Below the pieces are notes generated by a model that saw only the letters and a program-made list of their open reading frames with translations, did no database searches and was not told the DNA's origin. The position numbers and the translations under genes are program-made. From NCBI GenBank assembly GCA_003508835.1, contig PUFA01000062.1, forward strand, positions 124,001-188,000: 64,000 nt of DNA, read 5' to 3'. Shown one piece after another: positions 1 to 10,141 of this stretch. The stretch's first letter is position 1. Every line of letters begins with the position of its first letter. The stretch comes from Eonycteris spelaea (Eukaryota > Chordata > Mammalia > Chiroptera > Pteropodidae).

Positions 1-114
1 AAAAAATTAAGAACTCTGTTTATAGAGGGGTGACACAGGCACTTTTCTATGTTGGAAATTACTGGGTAATTGTTAAGACTTTTCTTGAAATCAGCTGAAA
101 AAGGCCTGTGATGT

Positions 115-450
115 AGTCATTTCATTTCTAGGAACCAACTACAAAGAAATAATTAAAAATGTTTAAAATATTTCAATACATGTGCACATCAGCATTATTT
201 GTGTTAATAAAATATTGGAAACAATAAAACTTAATTTAAAAATAAAGCTTAATATTAAATTTATACAATAGATTATAACACTGGTATTGAATATGCTAAA
301 GAATTCTGTCATTAAACATTTTATTTATAGAGACAATAAAATGTGTAATACATTTCAATGTGAATTGAAAAAAAGAAGACCGAAATGTTTTTACAAGAAG
401 AATCCATTTAAAAATATATGCTATTTATAAAGAAAACATCAAACATGGGG
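115..450 (+). mobile_element. L1M-type LINE-1 3' UTR fragment (old, diverged)
   Basis: The order of short blocks (a TGTGCACATCAGCATTATTTG-like block, then ATTGGAAACAATAA, then a stretch ending GTGAATTGAAAAAAAG) follows the 3' UTR of middle-aged mammalian L1M elements as I recall them. Divergence is high, with several AT-rich insertions, so the subfamily cannot be named. No coding potential remains. The left boundary may lie outside what can be recognised. Confidence 0.5.
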
Positions 451-1121
451 TTAAAAAATATATTATGTATATTTGAGAATTAAAGGCACACGTGGTTATG
501 GAAATATTGATCATATCTCTATGAACTCACTAAATGAAATGATTTTCTTTGATTCACTTCCTAGTATCCTAGAATTTATAGAAGAGATCAGTATTCATAA
601 AATTGACCTTCCAAAATCTTTAATTTGTTTTAAGGAATAAAAACAGGAAGAATCAATGGAAGATGAAAAATTGACGGGGGAGGAAGAAATGATCTACTGA
701 TTAGAGATGCTCAAAATCAAAATGCATTTCCAAGAAGTGCTTAAGGTAAACAAAACCTTAACATTAAAGTGTATAATGTATTCAGTTCAAGAATAGAAAG
801 ACTCTTCTAAGAAAATGCAGAACTTCTGTAATAGAAACCCCCTACTCTTCTGGTCTCCTTAGAGTATCACTTTGCCTTTGTTTTATTTTTATGTTGCTGT
901 GGTCTCTCATTGCAAAATACAGAATTGATATATTGACAACCTCATTGGGATTCCTTTAACAGCTTCTGGCTAATGAAAAACTATTCAGAGTCCTTCCAAG
1001 AGATTCCTGGTCCTTAAATCTTCCAATTACTGACCTATATAAATTGACGATGACATGTCTATTCTGTGAGAGTTGCTTACAAATTGAATAAAGTAACATT
1101 CTTGAATAAAACAGGTTTGCC

Positions 1122-1149
1122 AAAAACAAAACAAAACAAAACAAAACAA
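1122..1149. repeat. (AAAAC)n microsatellite
   Basis: About five tandem CAAAA units. It is complementary to the (GTTTT)n run at 1239-1257 about 90 bp downstream, so the two could pair as a stem. Confidence 0.9.
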
Positions 1150-1238
1150 GAAACAACCCATGACCTTACATTAGTTAGGGTTCTCCTCATGTAATCAAGG
1201 TTCTTCGACCTTTCTCTGACAAATTTTATAAAAAAGAG

Positions 1239-1257
1239 TTTTGTTTTGTTTTGTTTT
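1239..1257. repeat. (GTTTT)n microsatellite
   Basis: About four tandem GTTTT units. It is the reverse complement of the (AAAAC)n run at 1122-1149. Confidence 0.9.
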
Positions 1258-3411
1258 AGTGAGTATCTACACATCGATTTAAAGGCCAAAATTCTAAAGT
1301 CGATTGCAACAAGGTCCTTTAGGAATCAGTTTATAGGATGGAGAATGAGGACAGTGGTTCTTTTGTGAGAAGGACAAAACTCTCTGCTCCTGTTATTTTG
1401 AAAATCCTATACCCAATGTGGTTTGAATTCCCATTGTCCTCAGTGGGTCAAACTCTTTCGAGCCAGATGTGGATACTGTTAGAAGAGGAAATTAACTGCA
1501 TGACGGTCAACCTGGATCAGGTTGCATAATTGCCTGGTTCTTTATGTCAGGAGGAAGATATTTGGGAAGAGAGTAGGATTTTCCCCTAGAGGTGTAGAAT
1601 ACAGGCCAGAAATCATATTTTCTTGCTTTGGGCATGCTCAATATTCTCTACGCTGGGCTCAATATTCCCATCTCCCATGCACAAATATCAGTCAAACCTC
1701 AAGTTTAAATCCTATAAATCAGGGTTTTAAAAAATGAGGACAAGGCCACATGAAGTAGAAGAATATGGCAGAAAGTCCCACTAATTATTTGTAAATTTAG
1801 TGGAAACGTGCCCTAGTCAAACAACAGATGGACATAGTTACATGTGTAGTTTCTATAGACATACTCCAAATAGGGTTTCTGAGGGTAAACCCAGTACAAT
1901 TGTATATATAATAGTCATCTAATTTGGGTGTAGTCAGAGAAACATCATAATCTTAGCTCTATAGCTGTTAAATAAAATAAACATTTTGTTTTATAAACTG
2001 TAAGCTAAGCATGTCGTTCCTGGACTCACAGATGGTAGATATAAAGTTGGAAATTTTATTTAACCTATTTTGTGCTATAGGCACTAAAATGAGAGGATGG
2101 GACTCAAGGATTTTGAGGTTTCTTCTGGAATTAATATTCTGAATTGTCCAACCTTGTTTGATCTTTAAATTTGAAATGATTTTTTTCTAATCAATATTAT
2201 ACTCCCTGGATTAGGAAAAACATGTGTATTTGTATATTTAAATACTATCAGTAGATGTATAAATTTGTGAGAATAAAGCATGCTCCTTCAAAAGTCCTCA
2301 TGGCTCCCTCACAAGTTTGATGCTCTGGGAATCTTTCCTGGTTCCTCCAACCGGGGCAACTCTTGAAGAAATAGTTGTCTCTTTCATGTAAGTAGTTCAA
2401 AAAAAGGGGGGGGTGGGAAAGTGGAGCACTTGCTCCCAGAGAAGCAGCACAGCGGACTTCATTCAAATTGATGCTAATTTCTTTAGAGTGATCCATTGAA
2501 GTGCTAATGATGCAGGCTCATCGCCCCTGGCCTAGATGTTCTGAACTTTGCTTCCTCTTTCAGTACTACTACCTCTACAGTGTAACATGAAAGTTACAGC
2601 TGTGGACATTCTGTTAAGCAGTGGACATTTTTAACAACAACAACAAAAAACTTACTACAGAAAATTGTAGCCAAGGTTGGGGGTCGGGGTGGACTTTCTT
2701 CAATGCACAATTGTTCTTTTTCTTATTTTAATAACAAATTTAAGTAATCATCTTCTACCAAAGTCTCCCAAACAAGCCACATCTACAATATTTTGGGCAT
2801 AATTGTGTCCCAAAGACTAAACTCCATGAATCTATTGATGCAAGCTTTTTGTGGTCCACAAGGTGGTTTTTTAATGTAGAAAAGTCCATTTAAAAATTTA
2901 AGTAATCAGCATTCAATTTATGTAAGTTACAGTTTAAAATCTTGACCTCTATCTCTGTCTTTTAAATTCACCCTGCAAAACAGGAAACTCTGCAGAAGCC
3001 ACAAATTTTAATAAACTTTGACTTTTAGTAATTTTGCTCTCACCTACAAAGGAAATTTTAAAAATTTCAAACAATATGTATCTATTCAATATATTTTGTT
3101 TACTTTTTAAAATACAATTTTCAGATTTTCTTCTTTGACTACCTAAATAATTCTTATGGTTAGGTAGCTAGTCAGATATGAGTGAGAAAGGAAAACAAAG
3201 AAATAGAGGCCCAGCCTAAAGACCTCCCAGAGAACACCCTATTGACAGTTAGAGAATCCCTCCTGCATACCCAGAAACAAAGCATCGGAAAGCCATAAAC
3301 TATTGGAGGTTTAATCCGATCAAAGAAACCTACACCAGAGGCATTACCCTAATCCATTACTCATACTGTCATTATCATACCATGTTTATGCCTGGTATGA
3401 GGACTTAGCCC

Positions 3412-3491
3412 CTTCCTGCCTTCTTCTGAAAACAGACTTCTGGTGTACACATCCCCCGCCCTCATCTTTCTTCCTGGGCTGGTCATGGTTG
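3412..3491. repeat. Copy 1 of a diverged ~85-bp direct repeat
   Basis: This segment (CTTCCTGCCTTCTTCTGAAA through the CCCGCCCTCATC block to TGGGCTGG) recurs in the same orientation at 4554-4640, about 1.14 kb downstream, with small indels and roughly 80 percent identity by eye. The family is not recognised. The arrangement could be two LTR remnants of one old element, two copies of an unnamed repeat, or a local duplication. Confidence 0.6.
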
Positions 3492-3510
3492 TCCTTTTAT
3501 ACGCCTTTAA

Positions 3511-3580
3511 AATGAAGAGAATTGAGGCTCAGAGAGGTGATCACACAGCTAAGAAGTGACGGAGTCAAAATTCAGACCAC
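3511..3580 (-). mobile_element. MIR SINE fragment (antisense)
   Basis: The plus strand reads TTGAGGCTCAGAGAGGT, then TCACACAGCTAAGAAGTGAC, then CAAAATTCAGACC. This is the reverse complement of the core of MIR, the tRNA-derived SINE of early mammals: the CTAGCTGTGTGACCT and CCTCTCTGAGCCTCAG blocks. The segment between the two blocks is shortened. Old and inactive. Confidence 0.75.
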
Positions 3581-3959
3581 AGCTGAATGAAGTTTTCTGA
3601 AACTGACATCTTTCCACAAGGTGACCTCTACCATTTGGCTTCTTCCTGGAAAAGTATGGATCTGGATGGGACGGTGGAAGGGTGGGCCTGAGCAACTCAA
3701 AGCATGCTGTCTGGCATAGCCCTAGATTAAGCATGAGGATACGAATGAGACCTATTTTGTACCCCGAAGAGGCCCATGTGTGGGTGAGTGCTTCTCCAAC
3801 TTCTGTACCCAAGCACCCGTTGATGACTGAATATTCCCTACAGAGCGCCAAGGCCTGGGGATGCCTGCGCATTTGCCCCAAGTGAGAAATTTCTCGAAGT
3901 CTGCACATTCAGCTTATAATTAATGTGAACTGAGTGTGCTTGTTCATAGCTTCCATAAT

Positions 3960-4024
3960 CATATATGCATATATATATGCATATATGGTATGAATATATA
4001 TATATATGCATATATGTATATGGT
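3960..4024. repeat. AT-rich (ATATGC/AT)n microsatellite
   Basis: Alternating AT with interspersed ATATATGC units and two GGTATG interruptions. It is strongly self-complementary and could extrude as a cruciform or slip in replication. An A run (4040-4050) follows shortly after. Confidence 0.85.
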
Positions 4025-4143
4025 ATGGTGGTTTTTAGAAAAAAAAAAAAGGGCTGTGTGGCCCCTAGATCTGTTAGAAAAGACAATTCGTTCCAAGCAG
4101 ATGCTTCGCAAAATATCTTTCAAGAAGTTCAGCTTAGCTCTGG

Positions 4144-4163
4144 CCCGGGGGTGGGGGTGGGGG
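4144..4163 (+). other. G-run cluster, possible G-quadruplex
   Basis: Three consecutive runs of five or so guanines separated by single T residues follow CCC. Three runs of this length can in principle supply the four G-tracts of an intramolecular quadruplex, but only with very short loops. No function is indicated. Confidence 0.35.
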
Positions 4164-4242
4164 ATGCATAGGTCCTGTTGAGATGTAAGAGTCTAAGAAG
4201 GTGTTGTCCGTCAGCAAAAGTAAGGGTGTGGTAAAGAGGCTA

Positions 4243-4285
4243 TGGAGAAGGCACTTGCCAAGGGTCACACAGTTTGCTCGCACCC
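4243..4285 (-). mobile_element. Possible MIR fragment (antisense)
   Basis: The block GGCACTTGCCAAGGGTCACA followed by CAGTTTG resembles the reverse complement of the MIR segment CTGTGTGACCTTGGGCAAGT. It is short and the flanks do not extend the match clearly, so this is a weak call. It lies in the same GC-richer island as the MIR at 3511-3580. Confidence 0.45.
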
Positions 4286-4553
4286 TGCTTCTACTTCCTT
4301 CCCCGCTGCCCAATGAGCCTTGCTTTGAGCTGGGCCTCCAAGGGCCTCACTGGCAGACCTGAGAAGGCCAGCAATCTGGTCCAACAACCGAGGACTACGA
4401 GACACATCTGATCCTTCCATCACTCCACCCAAGTCTCCCTCTGGACTGCACAATGCCTCCCCGGAGTGTAGAAGGATGGGGTTTCACAGCCACAATTCAA
4501 TGTGGTCCCGTCTCAGCTCAGCGGCCCAGGAGTTTTCCCTGAGGCCTGAGCCG

Positions 4554-4640
4554 CTTTCTGCCTTCTTCTTCTGAAATCAGACTTCTGGAGTGGACAGACA
4601 TCGCCCGCCCTTACCTTTTTTCGGGGCTGGGCATATGTTG
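4554..4640. repeat. Copy 2 of a diverged ~85-bp direct repeat
   Basis: Second copy of the unit at 3412-3491, in the same orientation (CTTTCTGCCTTCTTC through AGACTTCTGGAGTGGAC to GGGGCTGGGC). It differs by a 3-base insertion in the TTC run, a few-base insertion after ACTTCTGG and scattered substitutions. It ends where GC-rich sequence gives way to long AT-rich DNA. Confidence 0.6.
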
Positions 4641-5359
4641 GCCCCTGTGCTTATCCTCTATGTTTACTAGTTTCTCTAAAATTATTTTGATATTTTTAAA
4701 ATTCATATGCTTTTCTTTAACCTTTTCATCCTCTATCTTTGGTATTGCATTCCCTATAGTTCTTAATTGTTCTTATGTTCCTTATAACTTAATCTGCACT
4801 TCTGAAATAATTTTTTTCCTTCAGTTATAAATTTTGTCCTCTCTCTTTATGTTTTCTTTTGTCCAATAATTTCATGTTTCAGTTTTAATAATTTTAATAT
4901 ATACTATATTTTATTTATTTTTTTAAAAATGTTTATAATCATTTATAAATATTAGTAAGATTCTCATCTGTTTTGAGTTTATAATTTTCTCTTGTTTCAT
5001 TGTCTGTAAAACAATATTCTGCTTATTATACCTTTTTAAAAATTTTTATAGCTATATAGATTGACATCAATCCCTTCATTTATCTTAAATAGGTGATATA
5101 TAATTACTTATACTCTTAGGGGATGGTTCTGTTATAGGGGTAGGATTTATTGAGCCAAAATATTTATCAAGCTACACAGCGTTAGAGTTTTGTCTTCTAT
5201 TCTTATCATAAGTGTTAAAATATTTGGACTTATTCTTCATGAAATATGCCTCTTATTTTTGTTCACTTTTTATCCACATCTCTCTTTTTTTTTTTTTGTC
5301 CTTAGATCTCCTGATCTATTTAATTTTTATTAAATGTCCACAAGTTTCTGTTGTTGAAG
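4641..5359. other. AT-rich stretch, possibly continuation of antisense L1
   Basis: T-rich sequence with no recognisable gene. It could be highly diverged antisense L1 ORF2 continuing leftwards from the element at 5360-6545, but I could not align it with confidence. A T run lies at about 5284-5297. Confidence 0.35.
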
Positions 5360-5589
5360 GGATTTTTCACAGAAAGAAATTTTAGGTGATGAATGTCCAA
5401 AGTTAATAGGGTAAAAATGTACATTCTTCTGTAGTTGGCTATAGTGTATTACAATGTAAAATTGACTCCACTGTTTGATAGTATTATTCAAATGTTCTAT
5501 TGATGATTTTCTGAACTCTACTGCTTTTATCAATTACTGAGTGAGGGGTATTGAAATTTCCAACTGCATTTCAGATTTGTGATTTTTTA

Positions 5590-5610
5590 TTTTTTTTTTT
5601 TTTTTTTTTT
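5590..5610. repeat. Poly-T tract
   Basis: Uninterrupted 21 T, directly after a shorter T6-A run. It lies inside the antisense L1M region. It may be an expanded homopolymer or the tail of a small lost retroposon. Confidence 0.95.
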
Positions 5611-6424
5611 GGCACATTGAAGCTTTACAACAGTATACCTCTTCCTCATCTTTTGTGGTATATTAATCTACTTTACTATTTAGTAATTTGAAAAGTGTTG
5701 GTAATCTTTTGCTTGATACAATCAGTTATATTTTAGATTATTTTATATAATATAATTTGTATTTGCTAACATAGTTTTATCTGACTATTCCACCAACTCT
5801 CTCATTTCTGGATTTGATTCTATCCATAGGTTCTTCTACTGGTTATGGGTCATATTGTTCTGCTTCTTCATTTGTTTTTGGATACGGAACATAACAAACT
5901 TTCTATTTAGTGATTGTTGTTTTTAGAGACTGTTAAAACATTAGCGCCCAGGCATCCAGTGGTCTACGATGAATGTGTCATATAAGCAAGAAGATCTCTA
6001 CTTTCTGACTAAAGGGATTTTGAACAATCCCCAGCTCTTCTTGAATCCTGGAATTGCCTTATAGATCTCTTATTTTTTTTTTTCTTTGAAATTGTTGCCC
6101 TTTCATGTAGTTTCCCATGCATGCGTAGATTGGCATATAGATAAAGACTCAGAGGTAACCCTATGCAAATTTCTAGAATGCTTTCTCTGCATAGCCCCCT
6201 CCTCTCTGGAATTGTACTGTATAAACATCCTGTCTCCTTCAGCCTCCTTGAACTCAGATCTCTGCCTCCTCAACTCAGTGAGTAGATCATCTACTTCTTT
6301 GCATCACATACCGAAAATTGCCTTCACACAGAAAGTCTGGGCATTGGTAGAGCTCAGCTCCTACAGACTTCTTCTCATAGAGATTACAGTCCTATGTTGG
6401 TCATCTGATATCTGCAAATTGCTT

Positions 6425-6458
6425 ACACACACACACACACACACCACACACACACACG
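6425..6458. repeat. (CA)n microsatellite
   Basis: About 16 CA units with one CC interruption near the middle. It lies inside the antisense L1M 5' region. Confidence 0.95.
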
Positions 6459-6545
6459 TTTTGTCAAGTTTTTAAAGAAGTTATGCCAGAAGAGTAATTC
6501 CAGACCCTGACACACTGTCATGAGCACAAGTGAAAGTGTTGTACC

Positions 6546-9544
6546 TCAACACTTTTTTTTTACTTTTACCAAACATTTTTTTCTTCTAAGGCTGATGAAT
6601 GACAATGCCTTCTTGAAATAGTAAAATAGCTATCTGATACTTGCGCAAAAATCCAACTTATTGAGTTTAAATGCCATTCAAAATTTGTTTCCTGGTTGCC
6701 TCTCCAGCTTTCATTCTTACTACACCAACAGTATTGAAATATCTATAAAATATATTGAAAATATATTGAAAAAAAAAATGTTTCCTTATAGAAAAAAATG
6801 GGGGTTTCTCAAACAGATATTGAGTTCTCTCAATTTTAATTTCATTTAATTTCATATCATTCATCATTTTTTCCCAAAAATTCCTTTAGATTGCCCTTAC
6901 CAGATATAAATTTAACACATGCATAAAGCATTCATGCTTATAAGATAAAGCATTCCATAATACTACAGGTTTAGGGCAGAGGAAATTATGTCAATCGCTT
7001 GTGGTATGTGTGCACAAGAGAGAAGGAATTGTTGTGGCCGTTATTTGAGATGTTTTCACAGAGAACTGGAAGAAATTATATTCTTGACATTTCCTTGCAC
7101 CTTTTTTTCAATGTAGTTTTATTTTTGGGGGCAGGTATGAAGTTGCAATGTGGAAAGACCCAGAACTAGGAATGTAACTTTATATTGGTCATTATTCCTG
7201 TTATGTTGTGGCAGCCACCCATCGCTTCTTATCTATTTGTTACATTTGTATCTCTTTTCTGGAAAAAAAAATTTAGTTAAGCTTTATATTCTGTTATTGC
7301 AGATCTCTGTGAAATGATCTTTCCCAATCATTCCTGTTAACTGTCCTTTGCTCTAACTTTACAGTTTTTAAGAGTATTATTTTCCATTCTTTATCACAAA
7401 GAACTTTACCAAAATATATCAAAATGAACTAAAACTAAAATAAACAGTTTAAAGTATATTTGATATATTGTGTCAAAACTAGAAATATCATGATTTTGAA
7501 AATCTGTGATTTAATCCTTTGAACATCTCCAGGAGTAAACTATAATAAAAAGTACTATCCATGTTTTTGTTTTTTTTTGTTGTTTTTTTTTTTTTTTTTT
7601 TTACAGAAACAAAATCAAAGAATTTGGGAATATTAAGCAACTGTACAGATATTTCACTCTAGTAATTGAAAAAAATGTGATAATATATTACAAAACAAAT
7701 TATATTTCATAACTACACAAATAGCAGATTTCAAACTTCTAACAATATCTTTCTTGGGTACAGAATAATCTTTAAATATAGTGAAGAAAAAAAAACAATT
7801 ACTTCATCTATAATGCCAGAGATAATGCCAAAAGATATGCTTTTAGATACACCTGAAAATTTTAACATTCTCAATATTCATCTCGTATGTATATGTGATT
7901 ACAGACTCATGCCATCTTAGGTTTTAGAATATGATCATACCATCAAAATAATTTTTTATAGAGATAGTATAGATTGCTAGACTTTTTACATCTAACCATT
8001 CTTTAACAAGAATTTTTTAGAAGTTTGCTTTTTTAAATTGGCAGTTTTGTTTTGAGCTGAGAAAATATGCAATAAAGTTCTTTAGTTACAGACACCAGTT
8101 TCAAATCTAGTAGAAGGTCTTCTACTCAGGTTACAAAAAAAAAGTAAACTAAATATGGCTTTAAAATTATGTAAATTTATTATCTCACATTAAAACAATG
8201 TAAATTAGAAAAGCTACCAGGGCTTTTAATTCTGTCAATTAAATACACAGGTTCTTCCCATTTTTCTGTTGTACAGTTTGCAATGTGTTGCTTTTACCCC
8301 TTAATTTTGCTCCCAATATAGCTATCATAATTCCTGGCATCCCAACTAGTGGTATAATATAAAACAGAAAAATGAGAGATCTGTTTTGCATGTGTTTCTT
8401 TTTAAGAGAAAGGACTTTTCCCCCAGCTGTCCTGTAATAAATCTCGCCTCATTGGCCCAATCTGGATCAAATTAGGATTCAAAAGGATATTCACTGTTAA
8501 CAGAAACGGTTGTCACTGACTCAGACGGTTCAAATTTATTCCAAATTTGGAGAAGTAACTGTGATGTAGTATGTAAATTATAAATTTATGTGTGATAGTG
8601 TCTGTATTTTTGTTTAATCTCTGTTCAGAGGTTTGCCAGTTATTACAATCTGAAATAATTAATCAGGAGAGGTTCGTGGTCCATGAATCACTAAATTTGT
8701 TGCTAATTAATGAAATAAAAGTTCAAAATGTATTTTTTAAAATAAATCAACATTCTGTAAGTTAGCAAAATTGATATTATAAGTTTAATTGTTTAAATTA
8801 TTAAATTGGTGAAAGTGCCCATAGGATTTAGAAGACTGTGGGTATCTGGTGACTTTGAAAGGACTGACAAAACTCAGCTTCTAGAATAGGCATGTTGCCT
8901 TGCATAAGCTTTTTATGAAAAGTGATTTTAAAAACTGATGTGCTCTTTCTAGTTTGTACCAACTTGCAGGTCCCACTGGTTAACATCTCTTCCCAGTGTC
9001 ACATTCGGAGACATAGTCTCTAGATTGTTTAAAATTGGTGAGGGTAATTGTATTTACATCATAGAAATCAGCAAAAGTTAGGTATTAACTTTTTGTTTTA
9101 GTATGCGTGCATGTATTCATTCCTTCACTCACTCATTCACTGAGTGGGCTTAACAGTACACTACTAGTTTAAAGAAACTAGGGAGGTGGTACTGCGTGAA
9201 GTTACACAAAAGATTAGATGATCAGTCAGCTTAAATGCCTGATTGTTAATATGCGTTCTATGTTAAAGAATTTGGTCTAGGACTTGCTTGCACATTTCCA
9301 AGGCTGTTAAAAAAAATATAGCCCTTAATATCCTCTAAATATCAAGAGATTCTTTTATATGCAAAAGTAAAACAAAACAAACAAAATAAATAAAGCAAAA
9401 AGTAGTATTTATAAACAGCTACATTGTCTTGGAAGTTCATAAATCACCTTCCCTAGTGTTAGATACCTAAATTAACTAGATTTCTGTTAGTAAGATAAAT
9501 AACTGGCTCTGGGTAGACAAAAGAAAGCTTTACTAAAATTTCAA
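6546..9544. other. Unassigned AT-rich non-coding stretch
   Basis: I found no gene or named repeat here. Homopolymer tracts occur, including T20 at 7583-7602. Positions about 8500-8830 contain non-repetitive sequence rich in homeodomain-type cores (AATTAATCAG, CTAATTAATG) and are a weak candidate for conserved non-coding DNA. The short frames at about 6661-6867 are in AT-rich noise. Confidence 0.5.
7583..7602. repeat. Poly-T tract
   Basis: Twenty consecutive T after a T-rich, G-interrupted run starting near 7564. Confidence 0.95.
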
Positions 9545-9713
9545 ATCTCTCTCTCTTTCTCTTCTCTCTTCTCTCTCTCCTCTTTCTCAATCTCTCTTCT
9601 CTCCTCTCTCTCTCCTCTTTCTCAATCTCTCTTCCATCTCTCTAGAGAGAGAGAATACATACATACATGCATACATGCATGCATACATACATACACACAT
9701 ACATACATACATA
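9545..9713. repeat. Compound (CT)n - (ACAT)n microsatellite with internal duplication
   Basis: A pyrimidine tract of CT units with TTT interruptions (about 9545-9642) contains two near-identical copies of a unit ending CTCTTTCTCAATCTCTCTTC. The strand bias then flips through CTCTCTAGAGAGAGAG, a perfect palindrome at about 9639-9654, into a (CATA)n tract with CATG variants to about 9713. The palindrome could fold back. Confidence 0.9.
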
Positions 9714-9759
9714 TTCTTACCAGCCAGTTATTTCTAAATAATAAACACACCAATACTCA

Positions 9760-10110
9760 TTATTCTCATTAGGCAGGATGCAGGTCAACTAAGGGGTTGG
9801 CTAACCTATGCTGCATTTGGCTGAGCTGTTGTGCTCAATCTGAAGCTCCATCTGGGCTTGGCTCCTTATCCTTGATTGAGTTTAGGTCTGCATGATGTAT
9901 GTTTATTCTATGTCCCAGGCTGAAATGTCAGCAGCTAACCCAGTGATGTTATTTTTATGTGATGATAGATTTGCAAGAGGCCGAGCCCTAGCAAATAAAC
10001 GTAGGACAATTAACTTTCCACTATTAAAGACAAGTCAAAGAGCCAAGTCCCTCGTCAAAGAGTGGGAAGTATACTCCCACCATGAAGTCAAAATATCATA
10101 TGAACAATCT
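9760..10110. mobile_element. Possible old interspersed repeat, family not assigned
   Basis: Blocks such as GGATGCAGGTCAACTAAGG, GGGGTTGGCTAACC and CAAGTCAAAGAGCCAAGTCC recall a medium-reiteration mammalian repeat containing GTTGGCTGGCTG-like and CAAAGCAAGTCACATGGCC-like motifs. I cannot name the family with confidence. The 91-codon frame at 9892-10167 overlaps it and ends in an (AAAC)n microsatellite, so it is not treated as a gene. Confidence 0.3.
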
Positions 10111-10120
10111 CAAAATTTAA

Positions 10121-10141
10121 AAACAAACAAACAAACAAACC
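10121..10141. repeat. (AAAC)n microsatellite
   Basis: About five AAAC units. It produces the Lys-Thr-Asn-Lys-Gln run at the end of a spurious frame. Confidence 0.9.

Larger units (their letters stand above)
451..3411. other. Unassigned AT-rich non-coding stretch
   Basis: Apart from a pair of complementary pentanucleotide repeats (1122-1149 and 1239-1257) and a short G run after an A run near 2400-2420, I see no recognisable gene or repeat family. The open frames here (60-82 codons) have no recognisable domain, no splice-site context and biased AT composition. The part from about 3180 to 3411 is less AT-rich and resembles LTR sequence in texture, but I could not assign it. Confidence 0.5.
5360..6545 (-). 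mobile_element. L1M-type LINE-1, 5' region and part of ORF2 endonuclease (antisense)
   Basis: Two blocks read as antisense L1M. Positions about 5380-5575 match the reverse complement of the ORF2 endonuclease segment around the GDFNTPLS region (plus-strand blocks GAGTGAGGGGTATTGAAAT and TTCAAATGTTCTATTGATG). Positions about 5780-6545 match the reverse complement of an old L1 5' UTR (GGTTATGGGTCATATTGTTC, CCTCAACTCAGTGAG, GATTACAGTCCT). A 21-T tract sits between them, and ORF1 is not recognised, so it is deleted or too diverged. The frame of 129 codons at 6086-6475 lies antisense in the UTR and is not a gene. Confidence 0.6.

Noticed and set aside
3549..3908. 119-codon antisense open frame
   Set aside because: Its C-terminal end runs through the MIR fragment at 3511-3580, and the rest lies in the GC-richer island where chance open frames are longer. 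No domain or splice context.
6086..6475. 129-codon plus-strand open frame, the longest in the window
   Set aside because: It lies antisense in an old L1M 5' UTR and ends in a (CA)n tract giving a His-Thr run. Not a plausible gene.
9655..9713. CRISPR-like regular repeats (also considered at 9545-9642 and 20371-20436)
   Set aside because: The units are tetra- and dinucleotide microsatellites with no unique spacers, and the DNA is clearly mammalian.
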